Below the pieces are notes generated by a model. That model saw only the letters and a list, made by a program, of their open reading frames with translations. It was not told the DNA's origin and made no database searches. Of a stretch of DNA of 64,000 nt, positions 49,772 through 61,489 are shown piece by piece (position 1 is the first letter of the stretch; each line of letters starts with the position of its first letter). A program made the translations under genes and the position numbers. Origin of the DNA: Bolinopsis microptera (taxonomy: Eukaryota; Ctenophora; Tentaculata; Lobata; Bolinopsidae); contig NC_087072.1 in assembly GCF_026151205.1 (NCBI RefSeq), forward strand, positions 2,127,375-2,191,374. The letters are read 5' to 3'.

Positions 49772-50373
49772 GGTTTCGGAGCTCTTTGAACACGTGAATT
49801 GAACATCCCAACTTTACTCCTAGCAATATCACTAAATTGGCGCCCATCTATTGGATTGCGCTGTATTTTATCCACTATTAACCTAGACAACTTAAAGATA
49901 CCAGTAGACCCAAGATGGATGGCATCACTTTTATCCTTGAAACGACCGAACTGGTCAGCTAGTTTACCATCTTCACCAACAAATTCATTAAAATCTAGAG
50001 TTCCCACCCTTGGGTTCATGTCAACATATTGAAATATAAGTTTGTTAAAATATAATGCTTTCTCGTTCAACCAACCAAACTTAGTGGGTAGTACTGGCGA
50101 AACGGTAACCTTGGAGTATGGACATTTACGACATATATCATCAAGTTTTACCTTGAGATCACTGGCACACTGCTCGATATTTGAGCTCCGTTTCTTAATA
50201 TCATTTACTCCACAATGAATAAAAATATTTCTGTAACCTTCACACAAACTTGGGTTAATCATATCAATAGTAAAACATTCTACCCTTTTCCCTGGCATTC
50301 TATGACCAAAACGTCCTTTCCAACTACCGAATTTCAAGAATCTAGTGTTGGAGTCTCCTATTATTAAGTGCAA
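49768..50373 (-). CDS. CR1-type LINE A, ORF1 with SGNH esterase-like domain (201 residues)
   Basis: The N-terminus LIIGDSNTRFL is the GDS block of SGNH/GDSL hydrolases. IFIHCGVNDI carries the block-III GxND motif, and DAIHLGSTG the block-V DxxH. Serine, Asn, Asp and His are all present. Esterase-like ORF1 proteins are a known trait of CR1/L2 LINEs, where they are thought to assist ribonucleoprotein or membrane interactions. It overlaps ORF2 by ATGA. The frame is intact. Confidence 0.85.
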   Translation of the reverse strand: MHLIIGDSNTRFLKFGSWKGRFGHRMPGKRVECFTIDMINPSLCEGYRNIFIHCGVNDIKKRSSNIEQCASDLKVKLDDICRKCPYSKVTVSPVLPTKFGWLNEKALYFNKLIFQYVDMNPRVGTLDFNEFVGEDGKLADQFGRFKDKSDAIHLGSTGIFKLSRLIVDKIQRNPIDGRQFSDIARSKVGMFNSRVQRAPKP

Positions 50374-50556
50374 TCTTGAGAGAAATTGGGGCTAGCATTG
50401 CTGGAAAAGGAAAACCGGGGAATGTTATTACTGTTCACACCTTTCTCTCTCTTTCGTGACAGAATACTTCTAACCGTGTTTACCCTTTCTAGCAATGACT
50501 ACCAAAGAAGGATAACCGATGGGACTGGGGAGGAGTGGAACATTGGCAGCACACTA
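50374..50556 (-). other. LINE A 5' untranslated region
   Basis: Non-coding sequence upstream of ORF1 up to the solo LTR. It includes a T/C-rich tract. The LINE 5' end appears to abut the 0.9-kb repeat at the CACTA where the solo LTR later inserted. Confidence 0.5.
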
Positions 50557-50721
50557 CCGTCCAATCGGTAAGTATTTACAATGTTTAGTTATTAGGTATA
50601 TATTTGGAATTGGTTTAATTTGGTTGTAAAGTTATTCTATTATGTAATAAAGTATTGTGTTTTACAGGTTTTGTACATACGACAATTACTGGTTTTAATT
50701 GGTCAACTTAGAGTCATCTAA
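50557..50721 (+). repeat. Solo LTR of the Copia family (165 bp)
   Basis: Almost identical to 24121-24285 (one visible difference, AATAAAT/AATAAAG). It is flanked by CACTA on both sides (50552-50556, 50722-50726), a 5-bp target duplication, so this is a true insertion later reduced to one LTR. Confidence 0.8.
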
Positions 50722-50722
50722 C

Positions 50723-51640
50723 ACTATAGGGGCCTATCTCCTGCTCTTCATACTTTGTCACTCTCCTAGGATCTTTTTGGCTAATTAATTAAATGATTAA
50801 ATGATCTTGTAGTACGTAAATGGTCAATTACCCAAGCTGCTAGCATCTAGTCTCTATCCGGAATTTTAAACTATAACTCGTGCTGAGGAGAAGCAAAAGA
50901 TAATACTAATCACCAAGAAAAATCTGAAATATTGGTACAAAAAACCAACTTTTCTCAACACTTTTACTTCCACAAAAAAGCTTTCAAGCCCGCCCATTCT
51001 TTGCCCCATTATGCATTAGTTGTTTGTCCTTTCACAATCCAATTAGCTGTCAAGAACAAAATTAACAAAACGTCTTACACGAAATTGGCGTTTTATTAAT
51101 TTCATTGTTAGTACTGTGAAATGTGCAAAAAATGTGCAACAAATTACACACTAAAATTATTTACTTTTTGACAATTTTGCGAGGAATACGACAAAAAAGG
51201 GCGAAATTTTCGTAAATTTGTTTATTGTCAATTGTAATACATGATGCAGTAATAATAATAATATTTAATTTTTAAGTTAATTTATTATATTAAGTGTTTG
51301 ATTCACGATCCTTTGTTCACCTATCCATGTGCTTTCGCGCCACTGCGGGCGCGCTTGTTTCACAAGTCAAGAAAAGCACCTATCCACGAACCCCGATGGG
51401 AAGGTTCGTGCGCGCGCGTGCAGTGCTGACAACAGCGTCTATGTAGCGAAGGAAGTCTTGGCACTTCACCCTCCAGTATGCAGTAACCACTTTTCAGGTT
51501 TCTATAGTGCACAGTGACCGTGTATAGGGGTTAATTAGGTATAAACTACAGTGCAGCTGTACTTACACCTACATTCACAAGCATGCAAACTCACTTGGTC
51601 CAATGAGCGGGAAACTTAGGACAAGGTCTGGTGACGTCAT
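50723..51640. repeat. 0.9-kb dispersed repeat, copy 2
   Basis: Near-identical partner of 23203-24120. Here the sequence runs on past the point where copy 1 is cut (CACGTGACCTCATAGG), so the full repeat extends to the right, perhaps through the palindrome-rich region. Confidence 0.85.
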
Positions 51641-51817
51641 AGTCACGTGACCTCATAGGCTCATAATTAGGTGACCTCAGACCCAATCAATGATCAATTA
51701 GGTTTGGGCATGGTCAGCCCCCTGTCACCTGATCTTTAGGTGACGTACGACACCTCGTTTACGCAATCAATGTCTGAAAGGCTACACACGTTGCATATGA
51801 GGACAAAAGCGCGGGAA

Positions 51818-51849
51818 ATTTTGGCACCACTGTACAGTGGTGCCAAAAT
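51818..51849. repeat. Perfect 32-bp palindrome
   Basis: ATTTTGGCACCACTGT followed immediately by its reverse complement, with no loop. The core is GGCACCACTGTACAGTGGTGCC. Confidence 0.95.
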
Positions 51850-52698
51850 CGTTGGGTGGGTTCATGGCTAGAGCCCTTTTTACCGCCGTGAGGCGGGCGC
51901 GCGCTACTGCAAGCGCAAGGGCTCTGGATAGAGCAAGATCCTTTGCATCTCGCCAATTTGCATAAGTCATGGTTGCGAGAAGCATTATTGGATGTGCGGC
52001 GCGGCCCATGAGTAGTGCATCGCGCTACAAATCAAGTATTGACGGATGTTACTTGTCTGAATTTCTTCGAAGTAGCGCGCGCCGCTTTCTTCTCGACAGC
52101 AAGTGCTACGAAGTAGCGCGCGCCGGGCCAAATCATTAACAATGGTCTAATCAAGTATTGACTAGTATTCACATAGCCATGTGTATACGCGTACTGCGTG
52201 ACGCGCTTATTTCTGCAATGTGCATGCGAGAGGGCTTTGGTTAGAGCAAGACTAGTATTTAAATATCGTCATACGTTTTACGACCCGCCGCGTGCAAGTG
52301 TACACCCCCCCATGTATCGTAAAAACGCTACAGGGGCCATGATTTAGTGAAATAAAAATGGGGGTCACGACATGATATAAATAATTATTTACATTAATAT
52401 CTTTCACGCCAACTTTTATGTGCGGCGCTCTTTTCGATTTTTTATGTGAGACATTGCAGCTTTTTATACATTTTTTGTTTAACTAACTCATCAACGATGT
52501 TATTAATATTTGCTATTAATTACTATTAATTATTTATTCATATTTTGAATAAATAGTGTGCGTTGTGCGTACTGGTATCACCTGTTTAGTTTTTAAATTT
52601 TCCATTTTAATTCATTACTTGACACAGTCTATAACTCCTTGATCGTGCGCGAAGCGCGCGCGGCCGGCCGGCCGGCCATAAAAGGCCTCTCTCGCCGG

Positions 52699-52719
52699 CG
52701 TGCACGCTTCGCGTGCACG
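52699..52719. repeat. Hairpin, 9-bp stem with 3-nt loop
   Basis: CGTGCACGC, loop TTC, GCGTGCACG. CCTCTC and GAGAGG further out can extend pairing. GCGCGAAGCGCGC lies 45 bp to the left. Confidence 0.9.
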
Positions 52720-53150
52720 AGAGGTATACAACGTGTAGCAACATTTTACACATTTGAAGCATGCACAGATGGCAAAAGGCTTACTATACATACATAACAG
52801 CTTGACCCAACTATGATTCACGTTTAATTTTGTATTATTCAACTTTTGGTACCAACATAAATCAGAGATATTTAAAACGTTGTTAAATTTACATTGTGTA
52901 ATAATCCAGTTGCATTATTGCTACGATTGCATATTGCTTCTCGTAAAATGTTGGATCAAGTAGAATGTAATAAAATATTTGGCACCTTCCGGCCTCGTAA
53001 TTCTTTTGTTTCCGTCTTAGCCTTGTATCACGTTGCGACCCCCACGGTCGTTTCACTTTATCGTCCTGACGATACAGGGGGAGCCCGCACTTCGTGCGCG
53101 GCGGGTCATACAACGTATGACAATCTTAGCCTAGGTCTATAATCAATAAT

Positions 53151-54276
53151 CGTAATAATGCCTGCATTAAGAACCATTTCAATTTCTAAAGCTAAAACTA
53201 ATTCACATCCGGTTTAAAATGTCACTGCTATTTCATATACATATACTTCCGTAAATGTTGGTACTTGAAATATGTTGCCTGAATTCTGGTGAAAATGGGG
53301 CTGGGAAATAGGATTTAAAAATAAGGAAATCCCTGGACCTTTTTTAGCTTCGGACTCTAATTGAGTGCCTTAAGAACTTCATATAGTATAGTATAGTACT
53401 TGAAGTTTTAAATATATATACAGTAAATTAATTCAAGTGTTGCAATTGGCAGAGCACAATACAGAGGTAACGGAAATTGTCCACTGCTACCAATATTATA
53501 TAATATGAAATATCAAAAATCAAATATATACACATCTACTCCATCATAGGGGATGGGATGAGGTTATAAGAGACTTCTGATAGTGGTTTCTCATATTTGA
53601 TGTCCATTTTTTTCCCTCTGTACCCTCGTAGAGCAATGAGTGTGGTTCTTAACATTGCGAATCTTATTCTTGTCCTCACATGTCTTACCACATCGCAGTA
53701 TAGTATAGTACTAGTATAGTATAGTAGGGCCTTGGCAGTGTTGCTTAAAGAATAAAGGGACTCGTTATCGAAAGGGACTGGTTCGGAACCCGCTTGTACT
53801 ATCAATCCCAAGGTATGCACATAAATGGGGAAATCCGTGATTAAGGGTGAAATGAGAATTAGGAGGTGCTCTGTCAAAATATCTAAAGTCTTCTTTAGGT
53901 ACCCTTCAGTAGTACGCTGTAAACCATAGTAAAATGTGATGTATTACAGATTTCCCGATCATTCGGCTGAGCTGATAACATAAGTCCTTGGTGTGCCCCC
54001 TAGGATTATTTTTTAAAAATCTTAAACTTTTCAAACAATACATAATTATACAGAATTGAATGCTTCTAAATAAACCCAGTTATAAATGGAGAAAACCGAT
54101 ATAGCCCTAAATTCCACTATCCCAGTATGAAACCCAAATTATGTATTGAAAGAGGGGTAACCAAAACACAGTAGTGTGCAGTAAGAAATACCACACCCGC
54201 AATAACATTGGGCCCTAGCAACAAATTAATTAATCAATGAATTAAAACATATAATATTGTATTTATAGAAAATATA
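53151..54276. other. Intergenic, nothing recognised
   Basis: AT-rich with short TATAGTATAGTA repeats (about 53385 and 53700). The 113-codon minus frame 53536-53877 shows no domain or conserved pattern. Confidence 0.5.
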
Positions 54277-55260
54277 TCACTCTAAAGGCTCCTTCTCCGA
54301 GCTAATGACTCTAAAGTTCCTGATAACATGAACTTTGTCAGGCTCTGCTGTCCTTTTATTTATCAGTTGGTCGACAACTTTCTTGTAGGCTATTCTGTCT
54401 GCAGCTGATCTATCAGGAGTGATGTAAACTGAACTAAACCCGTCTACATGTCTTAGTAGCTTAGTCTTGCTCAAGATAGTACGAGCTTGATCTGAGCTTG
54501 ACAAAATGAATTTCACTGGCCTGACTCGTTCACTTGTGTCCTTTCCAACTCGTTTACATCTCAAAATTTTCGGTTTTTCGTTGAGATGGTCCAACAAAAT
54601 ACCAGATACCTTAGCATCCAGGTTTTCCTCCGTCTCTGGAAGCCCAAAGATAATCAGGCTTTTACTTCGATCATCTTCTAGGGCAACTCTTTTCACTGCA
54701 GCTTGGATCTTCTTCGGTGCAAAGGCGTTTTTGCATGTGTTTTTCAACAGAGACGAAAAGGTTTTGATCTCTTTCTGAGCTGCACTTTTCACAGTTCCAA
54801 TTTCGTCATCCTTCTTCAAAGCTAACTTCTCCTGCAAATCATTGATTTTAGCCATATCTTCTTCTTGCTTGGTGAGTAACTTCTCTTGTAGTTCTATGAT
54901 TTTGGTCGCATCAGCTATTTTTTCTTTCCTGAACATTCGGTTATCGTCAGCTGTTTCTGTGGCGGATTGTAACAATGGTCCACAATAATTGTTCAGTATC
55001 CAGCACATTGTTTCTAACCATTCTGATAACCTTTCTCTAGGCACACTTCTCTGGTTCAGTTTATCAAATCGCACATCATCGTTGTGTTCAACTCCGATTT
55101 TACTTCTAATCTCCTTGAAAATACTGTCCGTCGCCATGTGTATCTGATTCACATATTCCGTAAGGAACTGGCCATTCTCAACCATAGCATCATCTACCAT
55201 CTCAAAATGTTCACTCTGTAGCGGATAAGGCATCGTACACGTTGTACAGAAAATGTACAA
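54277..55260 (-). CDS. LINE ORF1-type RNA-binding protein, standing alone (327 residues)
   Basis: Order: a helical N-terminus, a coiled coil (KIIELQEKLLTKQEEDMAKI, about residues 125-155), an RRM-like segment (KSLIIFGLPETEENLDAKV, CKRVGKDTSERVRPVKFIL) and a C-terminal domain (VYITPDRSAADRIAYKKVV). This coiled-coil, RRM, CTD layout is that of LINE ORF1 proteins, common as 'uncharacterized' proteins in marine invertebrates. It differs from the esterase ORF1 of the LINEs here. No ORF2 neighbour exists in either direction, so it is a solitary remnant, a retrocopy or a domesticated gene. The frame is intact. ATG 55233 is an equally good start. Confidence 0.7.
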   Translation of the reverse strand: MYIFCTTCTMPYPLQSEHFEMVDDAMVENGQFLTEYVNQIHMATDSIFKEIRSKIGVEHNDDVRFDKLNQRSVPRERLSEWLETMCWILNNYCGPLLQSATETADDNRMFRKEKIADATKIIELQEKLLTKQEEDMAKINDLQEKLALKKDDEIGTVKSAAQKEIKTFSSLLKNTCKNAFAPKKIQAAVKRVALEDDRSKSLIIFGLPETEENLDAKVSGILLDHLNEKPKILRCKRVGKDTSERVRPVKFILSSSDQARTILSKTKLLRHVDGFSSVYITPDRSAADRIAYKKVVDQLINKRTAEPDKVHVIRNFRVISSEKEPLE

Positions 55261-55666
55261 ACAATGTATACAAATCTACAAAGCCAGAGAGATAATTCAA
55301 CGCGCACACAGAACTACTGATAAGAGAGCTACAATTTAGCAACGAATGTAAAAGTGTAAATATAAAAATGGTACATGCAGGATTCAAACTGGCTGCTGAT
55401 TGCAATCTCCATCAAGCATGATACCATCCTAGGGGGGAGGGGGTCAAATCCTCGTTTGAATGTAGGAAAACTTTAGAGAGCACTATGGGCTCTTAGAAGG
55501 CACTATGGGCTCGGGTGGAGAGCCAACATGAGAAGATGCACCACTTTCAAGCTGCTTTGAACCATTTGCTTGTCAGTGTTATCATGGTCTTTATTCATAG
55601 TTCAGCATTAGCCATTTTGGAGGACTATGATATATTATATGACTGCCTAAGTTCCCATGTATATTG
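55261..55666. other. Intergenic, nothing recognised
   Basis: Short stretch before the inverted-repeat element. CACTATGGGCTC is doubled at about 55481 and 55501. Confidence 0.5.
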
Positions 55667-58353
55667 TATACACCCCCCGCGCGTGAGGGCACGTTTTTGC
55701 TAGTAATTTGCGACATTACTTTATGGATATCGAATCTCGCGACTTCAACGAAGTGCCGGGGACAAGTTTTCAATAATTCATAAACTTTTCAGTTCCTATC
55801 GTTTTAAGCATCGTTAGGGCTTTCCCAGAAACTAACTCTCATCATCCTAGGATAATCATGTGTCGCACAGCACTTGTTTCAGTAGAGAGTGTACTCGCCT
55901 TTACGAGAGAATGACGTGTACGTTTCGGTCACCTGCGGAAAAAGGAAGTGAGATATCGAAAATCTGAGATAAACCCGATCGATAAAATCCTTTCAGGTAG
56001 GTGCTAGTCAAGGTTTCATCTCTTTAGACATTAAGATGGCTTCAAACACCTCACAAAAAGTTTTCAAAAGTAAAATTTACTCGCGACTTTCAAAAACCAC
56101 CATAAACGTGCCCTCATAGATTTTTGAGGGCAAGTTTTTGAGCGCGCTGCGTGACTTTGTCTGAGCAACAGCAAGACGTATAGTTACAATCTCGCAACTA
56201 TGAACAGACAAGGAAAATATTGTATTAATATCTGTCAAAGGAATTTAATGTATTTTAACAACTTGTTCTAATAATGCTAATAACTAATCGATGAACCTCA
56301 TAAATGGTCGGCCCGGTGTGAGTGTATAGTATGGGTTGTGCTCTGAAATGGGGCGCTGTTATACTTATTGGTTAATACAGCGGCCAATCAGGATCGAGCT
56401 GGTTTGTGGCTGCAGTCCAAATTTAGGATCATATCTGATTAGGTACCTAATTAGTGATTATGCACTTTAAAGTAAGATTAACTCGGTATTCACAATCCAC
56501 ATGATTAAATCGCTACATTTTGCAAATCAGCTGATATTTGTAACTTTAAAAAATAGTTGTAACTTATATATTTATACAGGTCCCCGGTTTAACAAGCATT
56601 CAGGATAGAAGAACCAGCAGCGGTTAATGACACTAAAACAGAGGTGGAGAACAGTAAGAACAGCAGAAAGAGTGGAGTGAGATAAATATCTTTTCTTTTT
56701 CTGCACTGGTTTCTGATACTCAACAGTTATTCAAGCCTGGGTTATGTTTTAAAATTAGATATAGCCAGGCCCATGTCAGTTTTGTTTATGTTCTATTTAT
56801 CATGAAAAATGATTGTGCTCGGAGTGATCTGGGCAAAAAATTAATGCGAACTTCACGGGGAATCGAACGTGCGACCACTCCGCGAGTAGACCGACGCTCT
56901 AGCCGTCACGCCACTCGGGATATACACTGATTAAAATTGTGATGTCTATATAGTGCTTATTTGGCAGAAATTAGTACAGTATACAATCCTCAATTTTGAG
57001 TTTGTTATGATTGTAATTGGGAAGTGGGAACATTAAACAACTCTTCTGCATTTAATTGGAACTGTCTGTACAAAGTACACGATAAAATACATTGGGTAAT
57101 TACGAAGATTGTGTACAGTGCATTCGGGGGCTTTGCTTTTGACTGATTTATTTTCCGGACAGTTCTTGGAAGTTCAATTAAAACCAGTGCAGTAGAAGTG
57201 TAAACTTGCATGAGAGTTAAAATGGTACTATTATAATTTGTGTTGTCAGGTAAGATTTCAGTTTTCACTTTGATACATTGGTATGTGATTTATATGCTGA
57301 TTACAGATTACTGATAAAGATTGTTACATGTACAATTCAGAAAAATGTGTACATCAAATGAGAGTCTAACTGTCTTTTCATTTCACCTCTTAACTGACAA
57401 GTGACATGTCAGAAACATGAGTCGTCTTATAATGATACAAACACTATATAGTATATAATAATATGATTTTCTCGTTAAGTAGTCAGCTTGACCTTGGTTG
57501 GTTGCAGACAATTGTTAATGTGGATTGTGAATACCGAGTTAATCTTACTTTAAAGTGCATAATCACTAATTAGGTACCTAATCAGATATGATCCTAAATT
57601 TGGACTGCAGCCACAAACCAGCTCGATCCTGATTGGCCGCTGTATTAACCAATAAGTATAACAGCGCCCCATTTCAGAGCACAACCCATACTATACACTC
57701 ACACCGGGCCGACCATTTATGAGGTTCATCGATTAGTTATTAGCATTATTAGAACAAGTTGTTAAAATACATTAAATTCCTTTGACAGATACTAATACAA
57801 TATTTTCCTTGTCTGTTCATAGTTGCGAGATTGTAACTATACGTTTTGCTGTTGCTCAGACAAAGTCACGCAGCGCGCTCAAAAACTTGCCCTCAAAAAT
57901 CTATGAGGGCATGTTTATGGTGGTTTTTGAAAGTCGCGAGTAAATTTTACTTTTGAAAACTTTTTGTGAGGTGTTTGAAGCCATCTTAATGTCTAAAGAG
58001 ATGAAACCTTGACTAGCACCTACCTGAAAGGATTTTATCGATCGGGTTTATCTCAGATTTTCGATATCTCACTTCCTTTTTCCGCAGGTGACCGAAACGT
58101 ACACGTCATTCTTTCGTAAAGGCGAGTACACTCTCTACTGAAACAAGTCCTGTGCGACACATGATTATCCTAGGATGATGAGAGTTAGTTTCTGGGAAAG
58201 CCCTAACGATGCTTAAAACGATAGGAACTGAAAAGTTTATGAATTATTGAAAACTTGTCCCCGGCACTTCGTTGAAGTCGCGAGATTCGATATCCATAAA
58301 GTAATGTCGCAAATTACTAGCAAAAACGTGCCCTCACGCGCGGGGGGTGTATA
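55667..58353. mobile_element. 2.7-kb element with 836-bp terminal inverted repeats
   Basis: The left arm 55667-56502 and right arm 57518-58353 are reverse complements with about five mismatches. Ends are TATA followed by CACCCCCCGCGCG; the TATA on each side may be a TA or TATA target duplication. The 1-kb centre (56503-57517) has no transposase frame, so it is non-autonomous if a transposon. The right arm ends about 100 bp before the splice acceptor of the CDKL gene, so the element is in its 5' intron or promoter. Confidence 0.85.
56846..56920 (-). repeat. tRNA-like sequence, probably a SINE head or tRNA pseudogene
   Basis: On the minus strand there is an A-box-like TGGCGTGACGGCTAGAGC and a perfect B box (GTTCGATTCC) with a T stem CACG/CGTG. 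The acceptor ends do not pair and the anticodon arm is irregular, so a working tRNA is unlikely. It sits in the centre of the inverted-repeat element. Confidence 0.6.
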
Positions 58354-58492
58354 TACCTTGCATTGTTTTGACTAAATCTTCTAAATTTATACAAATATAA
58401 ATGATTGATTTCATACCTTATATTATCATTTTAACTTTAACTACAATTTTTTGCAGATGACAACTACTCAGAACACTGCTTCAGTGCAATGA

Positions 58493-59623
<1,131 letters not shown>

Positions 59624-60466
59624 AGACTCTAACATTTCTTGGTGAAGTTGTTAATTGTTAATCCGTAATGCTAGCTACTAATTCATTTGATAATCATATA
59701 ACTATAATACTATTGATTTGACCTTTCTCAGAGTGCATGTTAATTGTAATGCAAATGATTTTCTTGTTGATTAGATTTTTGTTTAAACGAAAGTAGAAGA
59801 TTGATAATGAATTCTATTTTAGAGAGGTGTACTCAAATTTTCTTGATAACAGATGTAACAGTATAGTCTGTGGATGTGATCTACAGAAAAGAGTAGTTAA
59901 AAATTAACTAAACAACCAATTCTAGTGCTTTCTCATGAATAATTGTAGCTTACAATCATCTAGTGAAAGTAATCAATTATATATGAGTCCGTTACACTAT
60001 CTTAAATAACTTCAACTAAATTGTAGTAGAAATTTTAATTCATATAATAGTTCTTGTCAGCAGTAATTTTATCTAATTTATTATTTTTCAGAGTTTATTT
60101 AACAAAGATTTGAACAGAGCATGTTTTGCTTCTATGTAAAAAATGTAAGATAATTTTCTACTCACAACAAGTTTATATTGTCTGTAATAATTGCACATGT
60201 ACATATACATATATATCATTAATATAATTTAAGAAATGGTATGCTTGAATGATAATTTTTGCTGTTTTAATCGTGTCAGTTCAGACTTTAAATAAACACT
60301 TTATCTACTGACAAATTCTGTAACTGTTAATTACCAATGAAGTCACAAATCTGTTTAAAAGTTTAAATCTCCTTAATTTTAAATCATTTCAATCGATTAT
60401 ATTGTGTTTTTCCGTAGTATCAGTCATATTTCTGTTACTCAATAATGTATCATATGTTCAGGTGAT
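59624..60466 (+). other. CDKL 3' UTR and gap to the next gene
   Basis: AT-rich. AATAAA at 60291-60296 is a likely polyadenylation signal. The next gene's acceptor AG is at 60460-60461, only about 165 bp further. Confidence 0.6.
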
Positions 60467-61489
60467 ATGGAAATTCCTCACAAGGACATATCAATAAATG
60501 ACTCAGATTCTGGTAAGGAACTTGTCGCCACTCTTCGACCAAGTTGGTCTTCAATCAAGTGCAAGGTGTTTGATGCTGGTATCACTAATAAACTGTTTGG
60601 CTTCATCGGGGAATCGTGCACAGACAAGAATGAAATGATCCTGTTGCGTATTTATGGGAATAACACGAGTTTCATCATCGATCGCAAACGTGAACTTGAC
60701 ACTCATATAAAGTTGCACAAAAGTGGATTTGCTTCAGAAGTTTATTGCACATTGAATAATGGTTATCTATATGGTTTTGTAGCTGGGGACACGTTGACTG
60801 AACATTCTGTGAGGGATCCAGCAATTGCCCCACTTATCGCTAGATCTATCGCCCGGATGCATTGCAAGGTACCGATCTCCGACAATGAACCAGTATTTTA
60901 CTCGACTCTTTGCTCTTGGCTGGAACAACTTCCGGATGACTTGACTTCTGGCAAGCTGGTAGTTTTGAAAGATATTTTAGAAAACAAAGGCACACTTCTA
61001 GATGAGCTTGAAGCGTTGAATGGTAAGATTCTCAGTAAGTCTGATCTGCAGATTGGTTTCTGCCACAATGACCTTTTACTTGGAAACATCATCCATAATC
61101 CTGCCAAAAAATCTATTTCGGTTATAGATTATGAATACGGTAACACCAACTACCTTTCATTTGACCTCGGCAATCACTTTGATGAGTATGCGGGTATTGA
61201 AACGGTAGATTTCAGTCGATATCCTGACGAAGTTTATCAGAAATGTTGGCTTAGGATTTACCTAGACGAAGTGCACGTACAGAAAGGTTTAGGTCCTGTT
61301 TCAGATGGTCAAGTAGACCAGCTTTTCAAGGAAGTCAACTTTTTCTCATTGTGTGGGCATTTCTGGTGGGGAACTTGGGCGATCTTCCAAACTCTTAATT
61401 CAGACGTCGACTTTGATTTCGCTGATTACAGCAAACAAAAACTCGAAGAATATTTCAAGCAAAAAGAAAAGTTTTTCAATTATATCTAA
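60467..61489 (+). CDS. ETNK1: Ethanolamine kinase (340 residues)
   Basis: Choline/ethanolamine kinase fold. The phosphotransferase loop GFCHNDLLLGNII (Brenner-type, catalytic Asp) is at about residue 198, and the CK motif VIDYEYGNTNYLSFDLGNH, with Asp for the metal, at about 217. The aromatic pocket HFWWGTWAIFQ is near 300. The N-terminus resembles ETNK (RPSWSS, KLFGFIG, RIYGNNT) rather than choline kinase. It phosphorylates ethanolamine in the first step of the CDP-ethanolamine route to phosphatidylethanolamine, in the cytosol. Single-exon CDS. A candidate acceptor TTCAG ends 5 nt before the ATG, so a 5' leader exon or trans-spliced leader is likely. Polyadenylation signal AATAAA at 61642. 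Confidence 0.93.
   Translation: MEIPHKDISINDSDSGKELVATLRPSWSSIKCKVFDAGITNKLFGFIGESCTDKNEMILLRIYGNNTSFIIDRKRELDTHIKLHKSGFASEVYCTLNNGYLYGFVAGDTLTEHSVRDPAIAPLIARSIARMHCKVPISDNEPVFYSTLCSWLEQLPDDLTSGKLVVLKDILENKGTLLDELEALNGKILSKSDLQIGFCHNDLLLGNIIHNPAKKSISVIDYEYGNTNYLSFDLGNHFDEYAGIETVDFSRYPDEVYQKCWLRIYLDEVHVQKGLGPVSDGQVDQLFKEVNFFSLCGHFWWGTWAIFQTLNSDVDFDFADYSKQKLEEYFKQKEKFFNYI

Larger units (their letters stand above)
51641..53150. other. Palindrome-rich, locally GC-rich region, probably transposon-derived
   Basis: No gene. It contains a perfect 32-bp palindrome (51818-51849), an inverted pair AGAGCCCTT/AAGGGCTCT (about 51870-51935), several GCGCGCGCC blocks, a GGCC run (52662-52677) and a strong hairpin at 52699-52719. 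Base composition alternates sharply with AT-rich stretches. It may be the right part of the element whose left part is the 0.9-kb repeat. Confidence 0.45.

Noticed and set aside
53536-53877. 113-codon minus frame
   Set aside because: No recognisable domain, no splice or start context, AT-rich surroundings.
56846-56920. Functional tRNA gene
   Set aside because: The acceptor stem does not pair and the anticodon arm is irregular; only the A and B boxes fit.
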